DNA of 64,000 nt from Heterocephalus glaber (lineage: Eukaryota > Chordata > Mammalia > Rodentia > Bathyergidae): the NCBI RefSeq assembly GCF_000247695.1, contig NW_004624800.1, positions 10,772,541-10,836,540 of the forward strand, read 5' to 3'. The translations under genes were made by a program, and so were the position numbers. A model generated the notes under the pieces. It was given only the letters and a program-made list of their open reading frames with translations. It did not search any database and had not been told where the DNA came from. The first letter of the stretch is position 1. Each line of letters opens with the position of its first letter. This document shows positions 33,596-45,801 of this stretch, one piece after another.

Positions 33596-36500
33596 AGCAT
33601 GTCTATCATCCCAAGAAATTCCCTCCAGAAAGTGTCAGTCTCTCCCACAGCTAAATCACAAAGCTAGGAGTATCCACAGAACTCACAACTGGCACTTTTT
33701 TTTTCCATCTTCATATGCTCTTGCAGGAAACTTGCAATTTCCTTATATATTAAACCCTTTATTTGTAAAATAAAACTTGAATCAAGTTAAATGTTGTTCT
33801 AAGCACTTATGAGCCAACATCTTGAGCAAGTCAAACTCAATAATGTTTAGGGCGTGAGAATCTTTAGCACAGTTGTCTGATGAGATATTTGTCATTCATT
33901 CAAAGATAAGTGCTACCACTGCATTCTGCTAAGCCTACATCTAGAGACCCTTCATGGTGAGTCTCAAAGGCATGGATCCTGACTTCTTCACCCAGCTCCA
34001 CCCACAGTGTCTGCCTGGCATCAGAAGAGTCTTCCTAACCTCCTGGAAGTGATGTGTCAATAGGTCGTGGCTCTTTGCCATTCACAGATCACAAGCACAC
34101 ATTCATCCAGAGAGGTGGGGAGAATCACTCCTCTCCGTTTTGCAGGCTCACTGCCCTAGTCCTCTCCAGAGACCTTGCCTTTCTCTTACTGCTGCCATGA
34201 TTCAGAAACATGAGAGCACAAATTCCTCTTGACTCAGTTCTAACAGAAAGACAGGCGTCTCTAGCACTACCTTTGGTCTTGAATTCAAATTTCTGCCTGG
34301 TGGGTAGAGGCCATGTGGAGTTGTCCACAAACCAACAATAGTTTCCATTCTTTCACATTTGTTTACAGCAGTTATGCTAAAATCTAGATTAACACCTTAG
34401 TTACTCTTTCAGATTGGCCAAATGTTTCTATCTTGCAATACAGAATAGTGATGATACCTACTAATACATCTGTCCAATATGGAGTAGTACACTGTCACTA
34501 TTAACTGCACTGATTAATGAGAATGATGCAAATCCATACAGATGATCTGTTTTCTTCCATACTAAGGGAGGGCCTTTCACCCTCTCAACAAGTGTGTAAG
34601 AAAGAGACCGTAAAGTGGCTGCTCCATTCAGGATATTCCACTTTCACATACAGTGCTCAAAACCAACTTTTCTTCTAGGTACACTGAGCCCGCCACTTCC
34701 AAGCTGAAATATGACCAAGCTCTACCTCATTTCCTTAATTTCCATATATTTCGTATAGAGGACAACTTCCTCACCCAACAAAAGTCCTTCAAGATCAGAG
34801 ACTACATTATTCATCTTTGCCTTTCTCCATCTCTAATGGCTGCCCTGACTTATGCCTAAAGTTTTTTTTCCCTTCTTTTCTTTTGTCTTGGGCTGGGGGC
34901 TACACCCAGACTTTGTTGCTTAAAGTCACAAGAATATTTTTCTGTGCCTCCGCATCTCCCTCAGGTAGGCAAGGACTACAGTATACCCTCAGTGATTTCA
35001 ATGCTTAATAGTAGTGTCCCTAAGATAGAGTCAGCACCAATCCATGAGATGAGGGCATGAGAGCTGAATGTTGTATGTAGCCAGAGCTTACCAAATGGCT
35101 AGGTGTTCAGAGACTTTTAGCACCAGCCTGACAAGCTATCACTACACTAAAAGCAAAGGATACAAATATTGGCCCTCACTTGCAGGGCCTTTGTCCTCTG
35201 TCTTTTCAAGGAAAGGGAAGCTCATCCTCTGATTGTTAGCTGCACAGTCTAACAAGGTTTGAAGGAGAAAGAGTGGACTGGAGGACCAGAGAGCAGGGTG
35301 CAGCTTTATCTGAGACAGAAAGAGCTGTCCCTGGGCTGAGGGGCTAAGTAGCATCTGTCAGTGGGTGGAAGGAACAGGAAGGAGACCCTACAGAGGAGAA
35401 CTGTGTGCTAATTCTACAGAGATATAAAGGGAAGTGGAGACAAGAACAGTGGATGTCTCAGTGATGAGCCAAGGAAAGATGGCAGAAAAGCAGACAATTT
35501 TTTCTACATAAGAGCCAGATTCTCAGAGAAGCCCTTAGAATGACATGTTTAGTTTATTGCCAGTCTAGAGAGATTCAGCCTAGAGAGTCAAAGTTATCTT
35601 GACTTACAGCACATGAAGAAAAGTGGCATCTCTCACATTATCTGAGTGTGTGCACCTAGATTCATATGTACCATAGCTATTATATAAACAGGGAGCACTC
35701 AGGACAAGTTCCCATATTTAGTCAGCTTTTCCGCTGAGCTGTTCTTGGTTGCACACATAGTCTCTTGATCTGATGAGGAAGAGAAGAGAGTTAGTGCCCA
35801 GAGAGAGGGGACCAGGGACACTACATGTATTGCAGGCCACAGGGGACAATGCTATTCCTTGCTCAAGGTCAGAAATGGAGATCACGTATGCTCCTTTCTT
35901 GGTGTTTAACACTCTTGGAAGTCTCGGGACAAATATATGATGTAGAATCCTCCCAGAACAAGTAGTGCTTTCTCACCTCTGAGACTCGGATGATTTACTT
36001 ACAACCATCTTCTAACTCAGAGGTCAAAGAATTAAGGAAATAGAGGCCTCCCTCTTCACCTTTCTAAATTAAAATTTACAGAGAAAATTTCAAGGTGAGA
36101 AAAGACATAAACCCGTATCAAGATATAAAATACAAGACAAAGAAAATGTTATAATACTCTTAATAAAAAAGCTGTCAGTGTGAAGAAAAGTGGCTTCCTT
36201 AATTTCTACCCTCCTAACGCTTTGCTTGCTGGAAAGAAAGTAAAGCTATATTATTTTAGCCAGGGAACAGAGCAATATAAAAGCCCACAGAATAATTTTG
36301 TATGGATAGACCCATGGTACAAAGCAACTTTGAGCCATCAAGTTTGAAAAGAAAAATGCCTAGAGGCTATCAGAAAGGCTTGTGCCAGCACAAGGGTCAT
36401 GCTGAACCTGCAGTCTACAGAACATCTCCCAAGTAGGGCCAGAAAGTCATGCTGACTTGTGACCTGACCTGAGCAGAGATATCTTGTGGAAACGTATTGT

Positions 36501-39500
36501 GTTCCAGAAACAGAAGCCAAGAACATTACATTGGTTGTGATCAGGATTCAGGCCAGTTTTGCATCAGGCACTTGCTGTTCATAGTCAACCCATTCTGACC
36601 AGGCAGTACCTGTGCTTTCCAGTTATCTCACATTCCACCCCCATTCTGAGCAGGCACTCAGAACCTAATACCTGAAAGTGGAGCCAGAACACAATTTCCC
36701 TTATCTCCCTGATGTTATTGTCACAGAATAAGTAGAGATGTCAATGAGAAGTTCCATCCTACTGATGGTGGAACGGACAAAGAAGCAAACAGGAGGTGGT
36801 AAGAAATGGATTGAAAACAGTCCTTGTGATAGAAGCATGTTCTTTTAGGAAAAAGAAAGTGAAGACTTGAAGATATGGCAGAGAAGAGTTTGGCAGGCAT
36901 TAGTAATAGAGGAAAACCTTGTTTCTCACATAGAACAGTCATTATTTGTCCAGAAAGCTCCTGAGCCACCTATTAAAGCTAAGGATTCCTGGAACCTACT
37001 CTGCAAGTTCAATAATCAGAACTGTGAGGAAAGGAAGAGAATCTGCATTGTTTTACTTTCTTGAGCGATTATTGAAGAAGTAGTTTGAGAATGAGAAGAA
37101 GGAAGATATGCCCAGTCTTCATCATGATGTAAACATAGAGTACTAGGTAGTGTCAAAGAAGAAGGTCTCAATGCAATTTGAATGACAGATACAGAAAGAC
37201 AAAATTTAGAATTATAATTCTGGTCTAAGGTATGTCTACAGATTAGATCTGTATGTAGATAGAGCTACACGTAGTCTGATAGAAATTTATAATAGATTTG
37301 GGAGGAAATTCAGTGTCTTGGTAAAATGGAGGCAGTGATAACAATTGAAGGGAGGAGTTGTTTCTATATTAAGCATCCAAGTATCTTCCTATTCTGGAAG
37401 AACCCTTACTGTGTGGATTCTGGATGAAGCAAAGCCTCACTCCTTACTTTGAGAACCAAGAAGCCAGTTATTTCCTGCTCCTACTTCTAGCGAGGAGGGT
37501 GTGAGCACATATCAAAGCTGGATCCACTTGATGCTTCAACTCAGGATTTGAGTGTTGACAGAGAGATTCCCCAAAGAGTCGAGAGATAATTTCTAGCAAT
37601 GGCCATGCTGAGCTAAAGGGGCCAGGGTGATGTCCTACCAAGACTTTGGTTATAGGAAGGCTTTTTCCAAGCCAAGTGCCACATCTGGTTTTTCATTCCT
37701 GTCTGAATCTATGAGCTACTCATATATTTTTCAATGAATTTATTTTCTTCCCAAGTGTATAAGATTTAGAGAACACCAGAAGACAAAACAGACCCATGGT
37801 AAATTCCTCCAGATGCTAAAGAGAAATAAATACAAAGATTTGAGGAGACAGAAATAAAAACCACATTTTAAGAGCAAAGGGCCAAAGGATGGCTTGAGAT
37901 AAGGATTCAGGAGAGCACAGCACCACAGAAACTAAAAGAAAGATGACCTCAGTGAAGAGAAAGAAGCAGCTAACGTTCTAGGCTTGGCCATCTTCTTTTT
38001 TGTCTTTTCCAATTAGATTAACTGTGTTTATATTTTAGAATTTTTCACATTATCTTATAGTTATTCCACCAGTGAGACCATTGGCACTGCCAGGGTAAAA
38101 GCCATCCGTTATTCCCACTGCGTACAAATCTCAAAGCGCTGCTCATGGCAAGTATCCCAGCAAATGCACAGCAGGCAGAGAAGAAGAAAGCAATGACTGA
38201 CACTTGCAAAAGGAAAAACACGTGGTGTGATTGTTCCCTGGGCCTCTGGACATCCTTGTGCAGATCTGCCCCTCCCTGGTACCCTCCCATCACAGCCCCC
38301 TTCCCCACTGGGGAATGCATCTTCTCGCTCCACTCAAAGACACTCACCTCCTGTCACCAAACCCTTTAATTCTCTTTACACTCTGAAGAGAGACAATAAG
38401 AGCCTTTGACTTTGAGCAGTCTTCTGTTCTACAAATTATCCTGAGCCTAAGGAATGCTAGGGCTTGGTCATATGCCTCAACTAAAAAAAAGGAAAACAAT
38501 AAATACAACTTAAAATTTCCAAAAGTTACCTTGGAATAACTCTTTTCCATGAGGCATGAGTGCCAACAAGGGTCAAGGATCTTCAACAGCGTTTCTCCGC
38601 AGCCTCCACATCTAGCCTCATTCTCTGCATAAACACGCAACACATGCGTGATACAACACAACACATGCAAGTAGAAGGAAAGAAAATAAGTGGAGAAAAG
38701 GGTTAATGATGTAAACAGATGGGTGGAAGCTCCTAGAAGAGATAGAAAGATGAATGTTCAGAATTTCCACTGGTGGCCTTATAGAATGGGGATGTTTGTT
38801 GCAATTGACCTGTTCTTGATCTACGAAAGTGTACTTATTAGTGGCCAACAGAAAACTTGTCTTTTTTACTCAGATCTCCAGACCAAGAAGAGCCTATTGT
38901 GCAGCACTTGGTGATCCTGGGATTGGTGCCAGATGCATTAACCATAGAACTTTGAGTTTGGATATTAAGAAGAGGGAAGCAAATATCTATTTGGTGATCA
39001 CAAAAGCAGACTGAGGCATGGAAAATAATGTTCCTCCAAATACTCTACAGTCTCACACATTTCCCAATGTACTGCAATTCATCAAGGCCAAAAGACTAGT
39101 TTATGTTACCAAAATACGAGCAAAGTATAGGGTGGGAACAAGGGCTTAACTTCAGACTGAAGCAACTGCAAGGCACTCCTTCCTCCTGGTGGCTGCTGGT
39201 CAGAGGATGTGATTTCCAGATGATGGGGCAGGAAAATGATGAGCCTGGTCTCTGTGACAATATAGCAGAATGGCCCCCTCCCCTGGCCAGTAGTGGACAC
39301 TTACTCTGAGTGAAAAATAAGCCTTACAATGTCTCGAGCCAGTGGGGTTTGGTAGTCATTTTTAATTATTATTACAGTGTAACTTATCCTAACCTGTTCT
39401 GTTTACATTGCAAGCTTCCTTTGCCCCCTTATGGAAGTCCACACTGCATATGCCTGGCCTTTTCATGCCTGGCCTCTTTGAACAAACAGTAACCGCTACT

Positions 39501-39925
39501 GCAATCTCAAACCTGCCAAGAGAAGTTGCAAGACAATGCTGCACCCACTCTGAGTCACCTCATACAGTGCACTTTCATCACATTTCTAGAAAAATTCTCC
39601 CAACTGCATCAGAGAAAGCTTTGGACTAGATTAGGTAAGAGAACAGTGGAGAAAGTCAACAGAGCCATTAGGTTTCAGGGCAGAAATTCAGGAGACTCCT
39701 ATATCCTCAAAGATGTGTTTCTTTTGATATAATTGGGCACCCAATTTTCTGCTGTGTTCTATAGGATCTTGGGCACTTGTTAGCTTATAATATCACAATA
39801 TCCTCTGTCTCCTGTTGTCCCCACACATTGTCTGTTTAATCTTGTGACAAGAGACAATGAGAGGACATCCAGGCTTGGTCAACAAGCTGCAAACTGCTAT
39901 TTGAGTAAAATAGGATTACACTATA

Positions 39926-40112
39926 GGCCAGGCCTGTCCAACCTGCACCCTTTAGGCTGCTTGACTTCTTTGTTTTTAATAACAACAAATATGAAAAATA
40001 ATGGAAGGTTTGCTAATTATATACAATAACTATAATAGATATTTTATAAATGGCCTAAGAAAACTCCACTTCATAGCCAGGGCAGCCAGGAGCCACAGGA
40101 TGGACATGCTCA
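39926..40112 (+). mobile_element. Charlie-like hAT fragment
   Basis: Left end 'CAGGCCTGTCCAACCTGCAC' and right portion 'GGCCTAAGAAAACTCCACTTC', 'AGCCAGGGCAGCCAGGAGCC' and 'AGGATGGACATGC' fit the outline of a Charlie-type non-autonomous element seen in eutherians. It is diverged and the subfamily is uncertain. Confidence 0.5.
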
Positions 40113-40554
40113 TGAGTGGTCCGTATTGAGGATGGGGTTGAAGAGAAGCATACTTACTAGCAACCAGGTAAGGGGCCAAGGGCTTTGTCCACTAGAAAGG
40201 GGGATCCAAAGTGGTTACAGTAAGTAGTACTATTAGGACTAGTCTGGTCTAGATTTTAATCTACAATCCTTGTTCTCTGATGTTTTCAAATCTAAACTCT
40301 TCTGAAGTTGCATTATCTATTTTCTCCAGCAGCCAAATTTCATCACTAAGCACTCAGAAACTTACAAGGGAGAGGAACAAAGTAGTGCAGTTAGAGTCTC
40401 TGATTTATTAATGAACAATATAAATAAGGGTCATCTTTTACATCTGCAAATGGTATTTTAAGTATTGAGGGTAAAATGGGAGAAATAAAAGAGGATGCAT
40501 AGAAAGGGGTCAAGCATGGAAGGGGCATGGTTGGAAGGAGATGAATAGAAGGGT

Positions 40555-40642
40555 AGGGCTGGGGATTTAGCTCAGTGGTTTCGCTGCCTGGTGCACAAGC
40601 ACAAGGACCCAAGTTCAATCCCTGGTACCAAAAATAAAAAAG
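40555..40642 (+). mobile_element. ID-type SINE, well preserved
   Basis: GGGCTGGGGATTTAGCTCAG, box B 'AAGTTCAATCCCTGGTACC' and tail AAAAATAAAAAAGG. It is the first young SINE after the 11-kb SINE-poor stretch. Confidence 0.9.
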
Positions 40643-41847
40643 GAGGGTAGAAAGGGACAGCCAGGGTGTTGCAGGATGAGGGTGTATGTGGGTGGTGTTG
40701 GTAGAGAAAAAGCATCAGCTCCTCACTTCTCACCACATAAGGAGCAGGCAGATGACCTTACATTTGTAATGCCATTCATCTCTCTCCACTACCAATATAT
40801 GGCCCATGTTGTACCCTTCTCCAGGCTAAATAAGGTAGGTCTGCCCCCAAAATTCTACATGGGGTAAATTCCACTTATAAAAGGAAAACATTTTACTTTC
40901 ATCCAAGGTGAGGTTAAAACTGAGTTCTAGGTTTTACCAACTCTGTTTCCAACCAGGTGAAGTTGTCCAACTACTTTACAAATATTCAGCAAACCAACAT
41001 CCCATGCTGATTAATAATAGAGAAGTCTGAGTCAGCGGGGATGTCTGAATCCTACTGGGCCAAACTACAGACTACTTTCTATCAATGCACATGATTTGCC
41101 CAACCATATATAGACTTAGAGATTCATTGCGTTCCCTTCAGAAAGAGAGTTTTTTGCACTACTTATTGAAACCACTTTGAATCCCCCTTAAAGATCTTGG
41201 TCAGGTGTAGAAATCAAAGTAAAATTGTCCATACTGAAGGCAAATCCTGTAGCAACTAACTCTGATATGTGGACACATTTAGCAGAACAGAAAGTAGAGT
41301 TGGAACTTGAGGAACAAGTGAAATTTGGGCAGATGGGGGATGCACAGAAACATAGTCATCCCATAGAGACATAAGCACGTGCACAGCAAAAAATATGAGG
41401 AAGGTCGAGATTTGGCAAGCTGTTACGTTTTACTAAAAGAAGGTGATGGGGAAACAAAGATTAAGGGTTGCCATGAAGTCAGGAATTTGAACTTTACTCT
41501 CTAGGGAGTGGAAAGGTAACCAGAACTTATAAAATAGTCTGTGGGAGCATCTACTTCCCATCAATATCAGGAAACAGACACCAGATCTGGCCTAGCATCA
41601 TGAACAACTAAAAAACTGTACAAAATATGTCAAACAATGATTTTTAGCCATTGAACAACAGCCAGTATAGAACAGTTATTCCTGGAAAAATGGGATATAA
41701 TTTTTTATATCCAGCTTATCAATTTCCAGCTTATTGTCTTGAGGAAATTTCTAGGCTTTAGGTCAAAGGATGGGCATGCTGAGTTGAGCACACAGAATTG
41801 AAGATTCCAGGAGAGTAAAGTGGCTGAAATTCAGAGGCCAGAAACCA

Positions 41848-42063
41848 GGGAGAGGGGGAGAGGGGGAGAGNNNNNNNNNNNNNNNNNNNNNNNNNNNNNN
41901 NNNNNNNNNNNNNNNNNNNNNNNNNNNNNNNNNNNNNNNNNNNNNNNNNNNNNNNNNNNNNNNNNNNNNNNNNNNNNNNNNNNNNNNNNNNNNNNNNNNN
42001 NNNNNNNNNNNNNNNNGGGGGAGAGGGGGAGAGGGGGAGAGGGAGGGAGGGAGGGAAGGAGGG
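41848..42063. repeat. GA-rich tandem repeat (GAGAGGGG units) containing an assembly gap
   Basis: GAGAGGGG-type units run into 146 undetermined bases (41871-42016) and continue after it, then become GGGA/GGGAA units. The gap lies inside the array, so the true array length is unknown. Confidence 0.95.
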
Positions 42064-42076
42064 AAATAGAGATCTG

Positions 42077-42137
42077 GGATTTTTTGTGCTTGGGAGGCAG
42101 ATCGCTGAAACACTGAGCTAAATCCCTGGCCCTAGAG
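42077..42137 (-). mobile_element. Truncated ID-type SINE with exact 12-bp target-site duplication
   Basis: The minus strand reads GGGCCAGGGATTTAGCTCAG and loses box B after about 55 bp. AATAGAGATCTG flanks both sides exactly (42065-42076 and 42138-42149). The short body with intact duplication means that the deletion happened within the inserted copy or during insertion. Confidence 0.8.
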
Positions 42138-42530
42138 AATAGAGATCTGTACCAGAGTCTTCAAGGAGGTCTTCTCAAGTCTCCAGGTAATGATCAATCA
42201 GTGCAAGCACATGTGTGGAGCCTACCCTAACCATGAAAAAGATCAATGGGAAAGGAAAGGTAAAGACAATGAGTGAAGTTCACACGGGGCTAGGAGTAGT
42301 TTGGATTTCCAGCCAGAGATCATGGACATTAAAATTCATGAGCACTGGGTAGAGTGTTCAGAAGGATATTTTATCAGCAGTAGGGGAAAGAAGCCTTAGA
42401 CTCAAGCCTGTGTGGTTCTATTAAAAAAAAAAACCTTAAAAGTCACAAAAGGATGAAAATGTTTCCAAGTAAAAGAATACAGAACAAAACTCAAGAGTAT
42501 ACACACACACACACACAAACACAAAGAAGT

Positions 42531-42853
42531 GTTGTCCCTATCAGTGGAAATGTGGTCCTAGGACCTCCATGTGTACCAAAATTTGCGGATGTTTAAGTCC
42601 CTTCTATAAAATGGTAATTTCCATGTAACCTATGCACATCCTTCTGGATACTTTAAATCATTCCTAAATGAGTTTTACTAACACATTATAATACTAATGT
42701 AAAGAATGTAGAAATAATTGTTGAACTATATGTTTAGGGAATAATAACAGGAAAAAACTGTGCATATACAGTACAGATAATTAAAAAAATAGTTTTGATC
42801 TTAAGTTGGTTAAATCTGTGGATGTGGAACCCATGGATCCAGAGTGCTGTGTA
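42531..42853 (+). mobile_element. MER2 (Tigger-derived DNA transposon)
   Basis: 'ACCAAAATTTGCGGATGTTTAAG', 'GATACTTTAAATCATTCC', 'TATGTTTAGGGAATAATAAC' and 'GTTAAATCTGTGGATGTGGAACC' follow MER2 from end to end. It has no coding capacity. Confidence 0.85.
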
Positions 42854-42854
42854 A

Positions 42855-42883
42855 ACACACACATGCACACACACACACACACA
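42855..42883. repeat. (CA)n microsatellite
   Basis: A short CA repeat at the junction of two DNA transposon remnants. A smaller CA run lies at 42500-42516. Confidence 0.9.
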
Positions 42884-42889
42884 GGAGGT

Positions 42890-43190
42890 TACATTCTAGC
42901 CATCATAAATTAAAAATAATGTAATTCAACAATGCATTTAATACACTTAACCAACCAAACAGCTTAACACAGTATAGTACATTACAAAACACCAGAGGTT
43001 TACCCTGGTAATCACATTTCTGGGAGCTGTGGCTCACTATGGCTGCAAAGGATCACATCTCATATCACACATCGTTAACCAGAGGAAAGATCTAAGTTCA
43101 AATTGGAAAGAATGGTTTCCACTGAATATATATTGCTCTCACACCTCATAAAGTTGAAAAATCTTCAACCATTGTAAGTCTGAGACATGA
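42890..43190 (+). mobile_element. Second Tigger-type DNA transposon fragment
   Basis: 'CACCAGAGGTTTACCCTGGTAATC', 'AATGGTTTCCACTGAATATATATTGC' and the end 'AAGTTGAAAAATC...AACCATTGTAAGTC' follow a eutherian Tigger-class non-autonomous element. It abuts the MER2 copy. Confidence 0.6.
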
Positions 43191-43193
43191 GCG

Positions 43194-43230
<37 letters not shown>
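43191..43230. repeat. (GC)n(AC)n compound microsatellite
   Basis: GCGCGCGCGCGC passes directly into ACACAC repeats. Alternating purine-pyrimidine of this kind can form Z-DNA. Confidence 0.9.
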
Positions 43231-43232
<2 letters not shown>

Positions 43233-43279
43233 TCAACAAGGTAAAATTCACAATACCTGGCATCTAATAAAACATTTAC

Positions 43280-43352
43280 AAGCTCAGCGGCACTGCACCT
43301 GCCTGGCAAGTGCAAGTCCTGAGTTCAATCCCTAGTACAAAAAAAAAATTTC
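43280..43352 (+). mobile_element. 5'-truncated ID-type SINE
   Basis: 'AGCTCAGCGGCACTGCACC', 'GAGTTCAATCCCTAGTAC' and an A-run. It begins within box A, so the first 10 bp or so are missing. It lies inside the old L1. Confidence 0.8.
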
Positions 43353-43533
43353 CAGACATGCAAAGAAGCAGAAAAATATGACCATAACCCACAATCATGA
43401 TGAATGTATATTAAAAGAAATAGATCGAAAAATAGTATACAATGACATTAGAGTCATAATAGAATTTTATTCCATTTATTCAGGAAGGCACAGGAAAAAT
43501 ACATGCATGATAAAACACAGAATATATGAGACC

Positions 43534-43639
43534 TACCAGGCATGGTGGTGCATGCCTGTAATCCCAGCACTCAGGAGGCTGAGGGAGGCTGTGAATTCAA
43601 GGCCAGCCTGAACTACACAGTGAGACCCTGTCTCAAAAA

Positions 43640-43678
<39 letters not shown>
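43534..43678 (+). mobile_element. B1-like SINE with (AAAT)n tail
   Basis: 'CCAGGCATGGTGGTGCATGC', 'CTGTAATCCCAGCACTCAGG', 'TGTGAATTCAAGGCCAGCC' and 'GAGACCCTGTCTCAAAA', then about eleven AAAT units (43634-43677). A well-kept B1. Confidence 0.92.
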
Positions 43679-45313
43679 CCCAAATCAAAATTCTAGGTAT
43701 AAAATAATCAATATCTGAGATTACAAACTTGAAGGAATTAATTACAGACACCGAACCAAAAAAAGGTTAGAAAATTGGGCAATAGCATAATATGAACTCT
43801 CAGAAATGAAGCACAAAGATAAAAAGTCTGAAAAAAAAGAGTACATGATGCATCTTTGAACTGTGAAAAATAATATAGTATCAGATCAATAAAACTAGAG
43901 TCCCTGAAGAAGAAAAAAAGAATGAAGAAAAGACAGAAAATATATTTGAAGAAATAATGGAAGAAAACCTCCCAACTTAATGGGAACTAAATATACTAAA
44001 TAAACCTCAAGCACAAGATGCATAAAGAAATCTGCAGGAAGGTGCATCATAATCAAAATGGTTAAAACCAATGGTAAAGAAAATCTTAAAATTAACTGGA
44101 CACAAAATAATCATATGTAAAGTGGAAACAGGTAAGAATGATAGCAGATTTTTCCCTAGGTACAACAGTAAACAAACACCTTTAAAGTACTCAGGGAAAA
44201 AAACTATTGGCTTCACAAATGAAAGCAAAGTAAAGATTATTCATATATATATAAAAGCTGAAAAAACTCATCACCAGGGTTTTGTTACCAAAAATGTTGA
44301 AGCATTTCTTATAATATGGAAAACTATATTATATGGAATCTCGATCCTCTTGAAGGAATGATGAGCATTGGATTGGATACGGTAAATATAACAACAACAA
44401 TCTATAGTTACTTCACAAATATTTTTATAAGATTATTGACTACTGAAAGCCAAAATAATGCGTTATAGAGTTTACAAGATATGTAGAAGAGAAATGTCTG
44501 ACAACAGCTGCACAAAGGCCAAGTAGGGAAACACAGAAGTGCATGTTGTTTCTCCTGTTTAATGACATGGAATAAGGTCACTTGAAGGTCCTCAAGTCAT
44601 CATTAGTTTTAAAAAATTAATGAATGCTCTTAAAATGATGGTATAGTTAAGCCAGCAGATGAGATTAAAATTGAATAAAACATACACAGTTACTCAAAAA
44701 TGAGGCAAAAATAAAATAAGGCTACATCCGTAAGTGCACTATAGGTAAACGTCCTAAACATCCTAATAGAAAGGCAGAGGTTGCCAGCCTGGATACACCT
44801 TTAGATCTACTGCCTAGAAGAAAGCCACTTGAGGTACAAAGTTGCCTGTGCTTGTCCCTAAAGACCGTGCCAGCCATCACGGGCCGGGGTCCTCACTCCT
44901 GCATCTCTTCTCAGCCCACAAGGAGGAATGACCGCCAGTGAGATGGACTTTACCAATGCCAAGTCTCAGGATGTTCTCTACAACAGACACTGAAATGTCA
45001 CACTTTATCCCTAATTCACTTCTCAAAATGCCCCAAAAATATTTCCAGGAAACATTCCAACTTAATAGCCTTATCAGCTCTCTGTTATGAATCACATTAC
45101 AAATCACTACCAACTGCAATTTGTAACATGAATCTGATAATGCTTTCCTCTAACTAAAAGGCCCTTATGCTCAGTTCATTTGTGAATTTGTTCATCAGAG
45201 GGATAACATTTGTAACCCAGCCACTATGCCCGATACATGCTATACACAAGTGAGTTTTTGTATCCATGAAACATCAATATAGGACAGGAGACAGACTGTA
45301 AACAAAAAATATA

Positions 45314-45685
45314 CAAGAGTCTGCCAAAAAATGTATACACACTTCAGGAAAAGAAAAACTGGCATAAATGTATTAATACTAAATTTATTAAGACATCATG
45401 AGATTAATACCAGTTACCTTTGGCCTCTACAATTATAAGAGGTGCTCAAAGTAGTGGCCGTGAGCTTCCATTACACATTAGTACAGTGAACGGCTGCTTG
45501 GGTAATGTTGGTCACTGGGACTGCTACACATGCATTTTCAATTTCTTCTCTAAGGGCCAATAGTTTGTTGATTTTTCTGCAATATACAACATCCTTTAGG
45601 CTCTCCCATAGGAGGGTAACACCACCCGTTAAAAAATACCGTTTTTCTTTTCCTGAAGTGTGTATACATTTTTGGCAGACTCTGA
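45314..45685 (-). mobile_element. Mariner-superfamily element, internally deleted, with near-perfect inverted ends
   Basis: The left end from 45316 (AGAGTCTGCCAAAAAATGTA and on to 45359) and the reverse complement of 45641-45683 agree at 43 of 44 positions, with a single extra A. TA dinucleotides flank symmetrically (45312-45313 and 45686-45687). The minus strand keeps decayed transposase C-terminal codons: a KINKLLALREEIENA segment and, after one stop and a frame change, EAHGHYFEHLL with stop, like the FE(H/Q)LL ends of many mariner-type transposases. No DDE core remains, so it could only be moved by a transposase supplied elsewhere. It lies in an older repeat, so it arrived later. Confidence 0.85.
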
Positions 45686-45704
45686 TATATAAATATGTGT
45701 TGTG

Positions 45705-45801
45705 GGGGCCTGGGATTTAGCTCAGTGGTTTCCTCGCCTGCTGTGCAAGCGCAAGGACCCGAATTCAATCCCCACTACCAAAAAACAAAACAAAAAACAA
45801 T
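45705..45801 (+). mobile_element. ID-type SINE with exact 14-bp target-site duplication
   Basis: GGGGCCTGGGATTTAGCTCA, box B 'GAATTCAATCCCCACTACC' and an A/C tail. AAATATGTGTTGTG occurs at 45691-45704 and again at 45802-45815. The exact duplication indicates a young insertion. Confidence 0.93.

Larger units (their letters stand above)
29990..40550. other. Intergenic stretch poor in young SINEs and L1
   Basis: Across about 10.5 kb I recognise only old repeats (MIR, L2, MER5A, a Charlie-like element) and no ID, B1 or recent L1 copy, unlike the flanks. The rest appears single-copy. Several open frames of 60-135 codons exist, including a hydrophobic one at 38045-38347 on the minus strand, but none has recognisable homology or splice context. 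It could hold regulatory DNA, but nothing in it proves that. Confidence 0.5.
43235..44730 (+). mobile_element. Old L1 (L1M/HAL1-like) remnant with two SINEs nested in it
   Basis: 'CCAGACATGCAAAGAAGCAG', 'GAGTCCCTGAAGAAGAAAAA', 'GAAGAAATAATGGAAGAAAACC', 'GGTGCATCATAATCAAAATGG' and 'AGGTAAGAATGATAGCAGA' follow an old mammalian L1 region in order. All frames are broken. An ID SINE (about 43280-43352) and a B1 (43534-43678) interrupt it. The right end is uncertain. Confidence 0.6.

Noticed and set aside
38045..38347. 100-codon minus-strand open frame with a hydrophobic stretch (FFLLQVSVIAFFFSACCAF)
   Set aside because: It looks like a membrane segment, but no family match, no splice context and no coding bias are visible.
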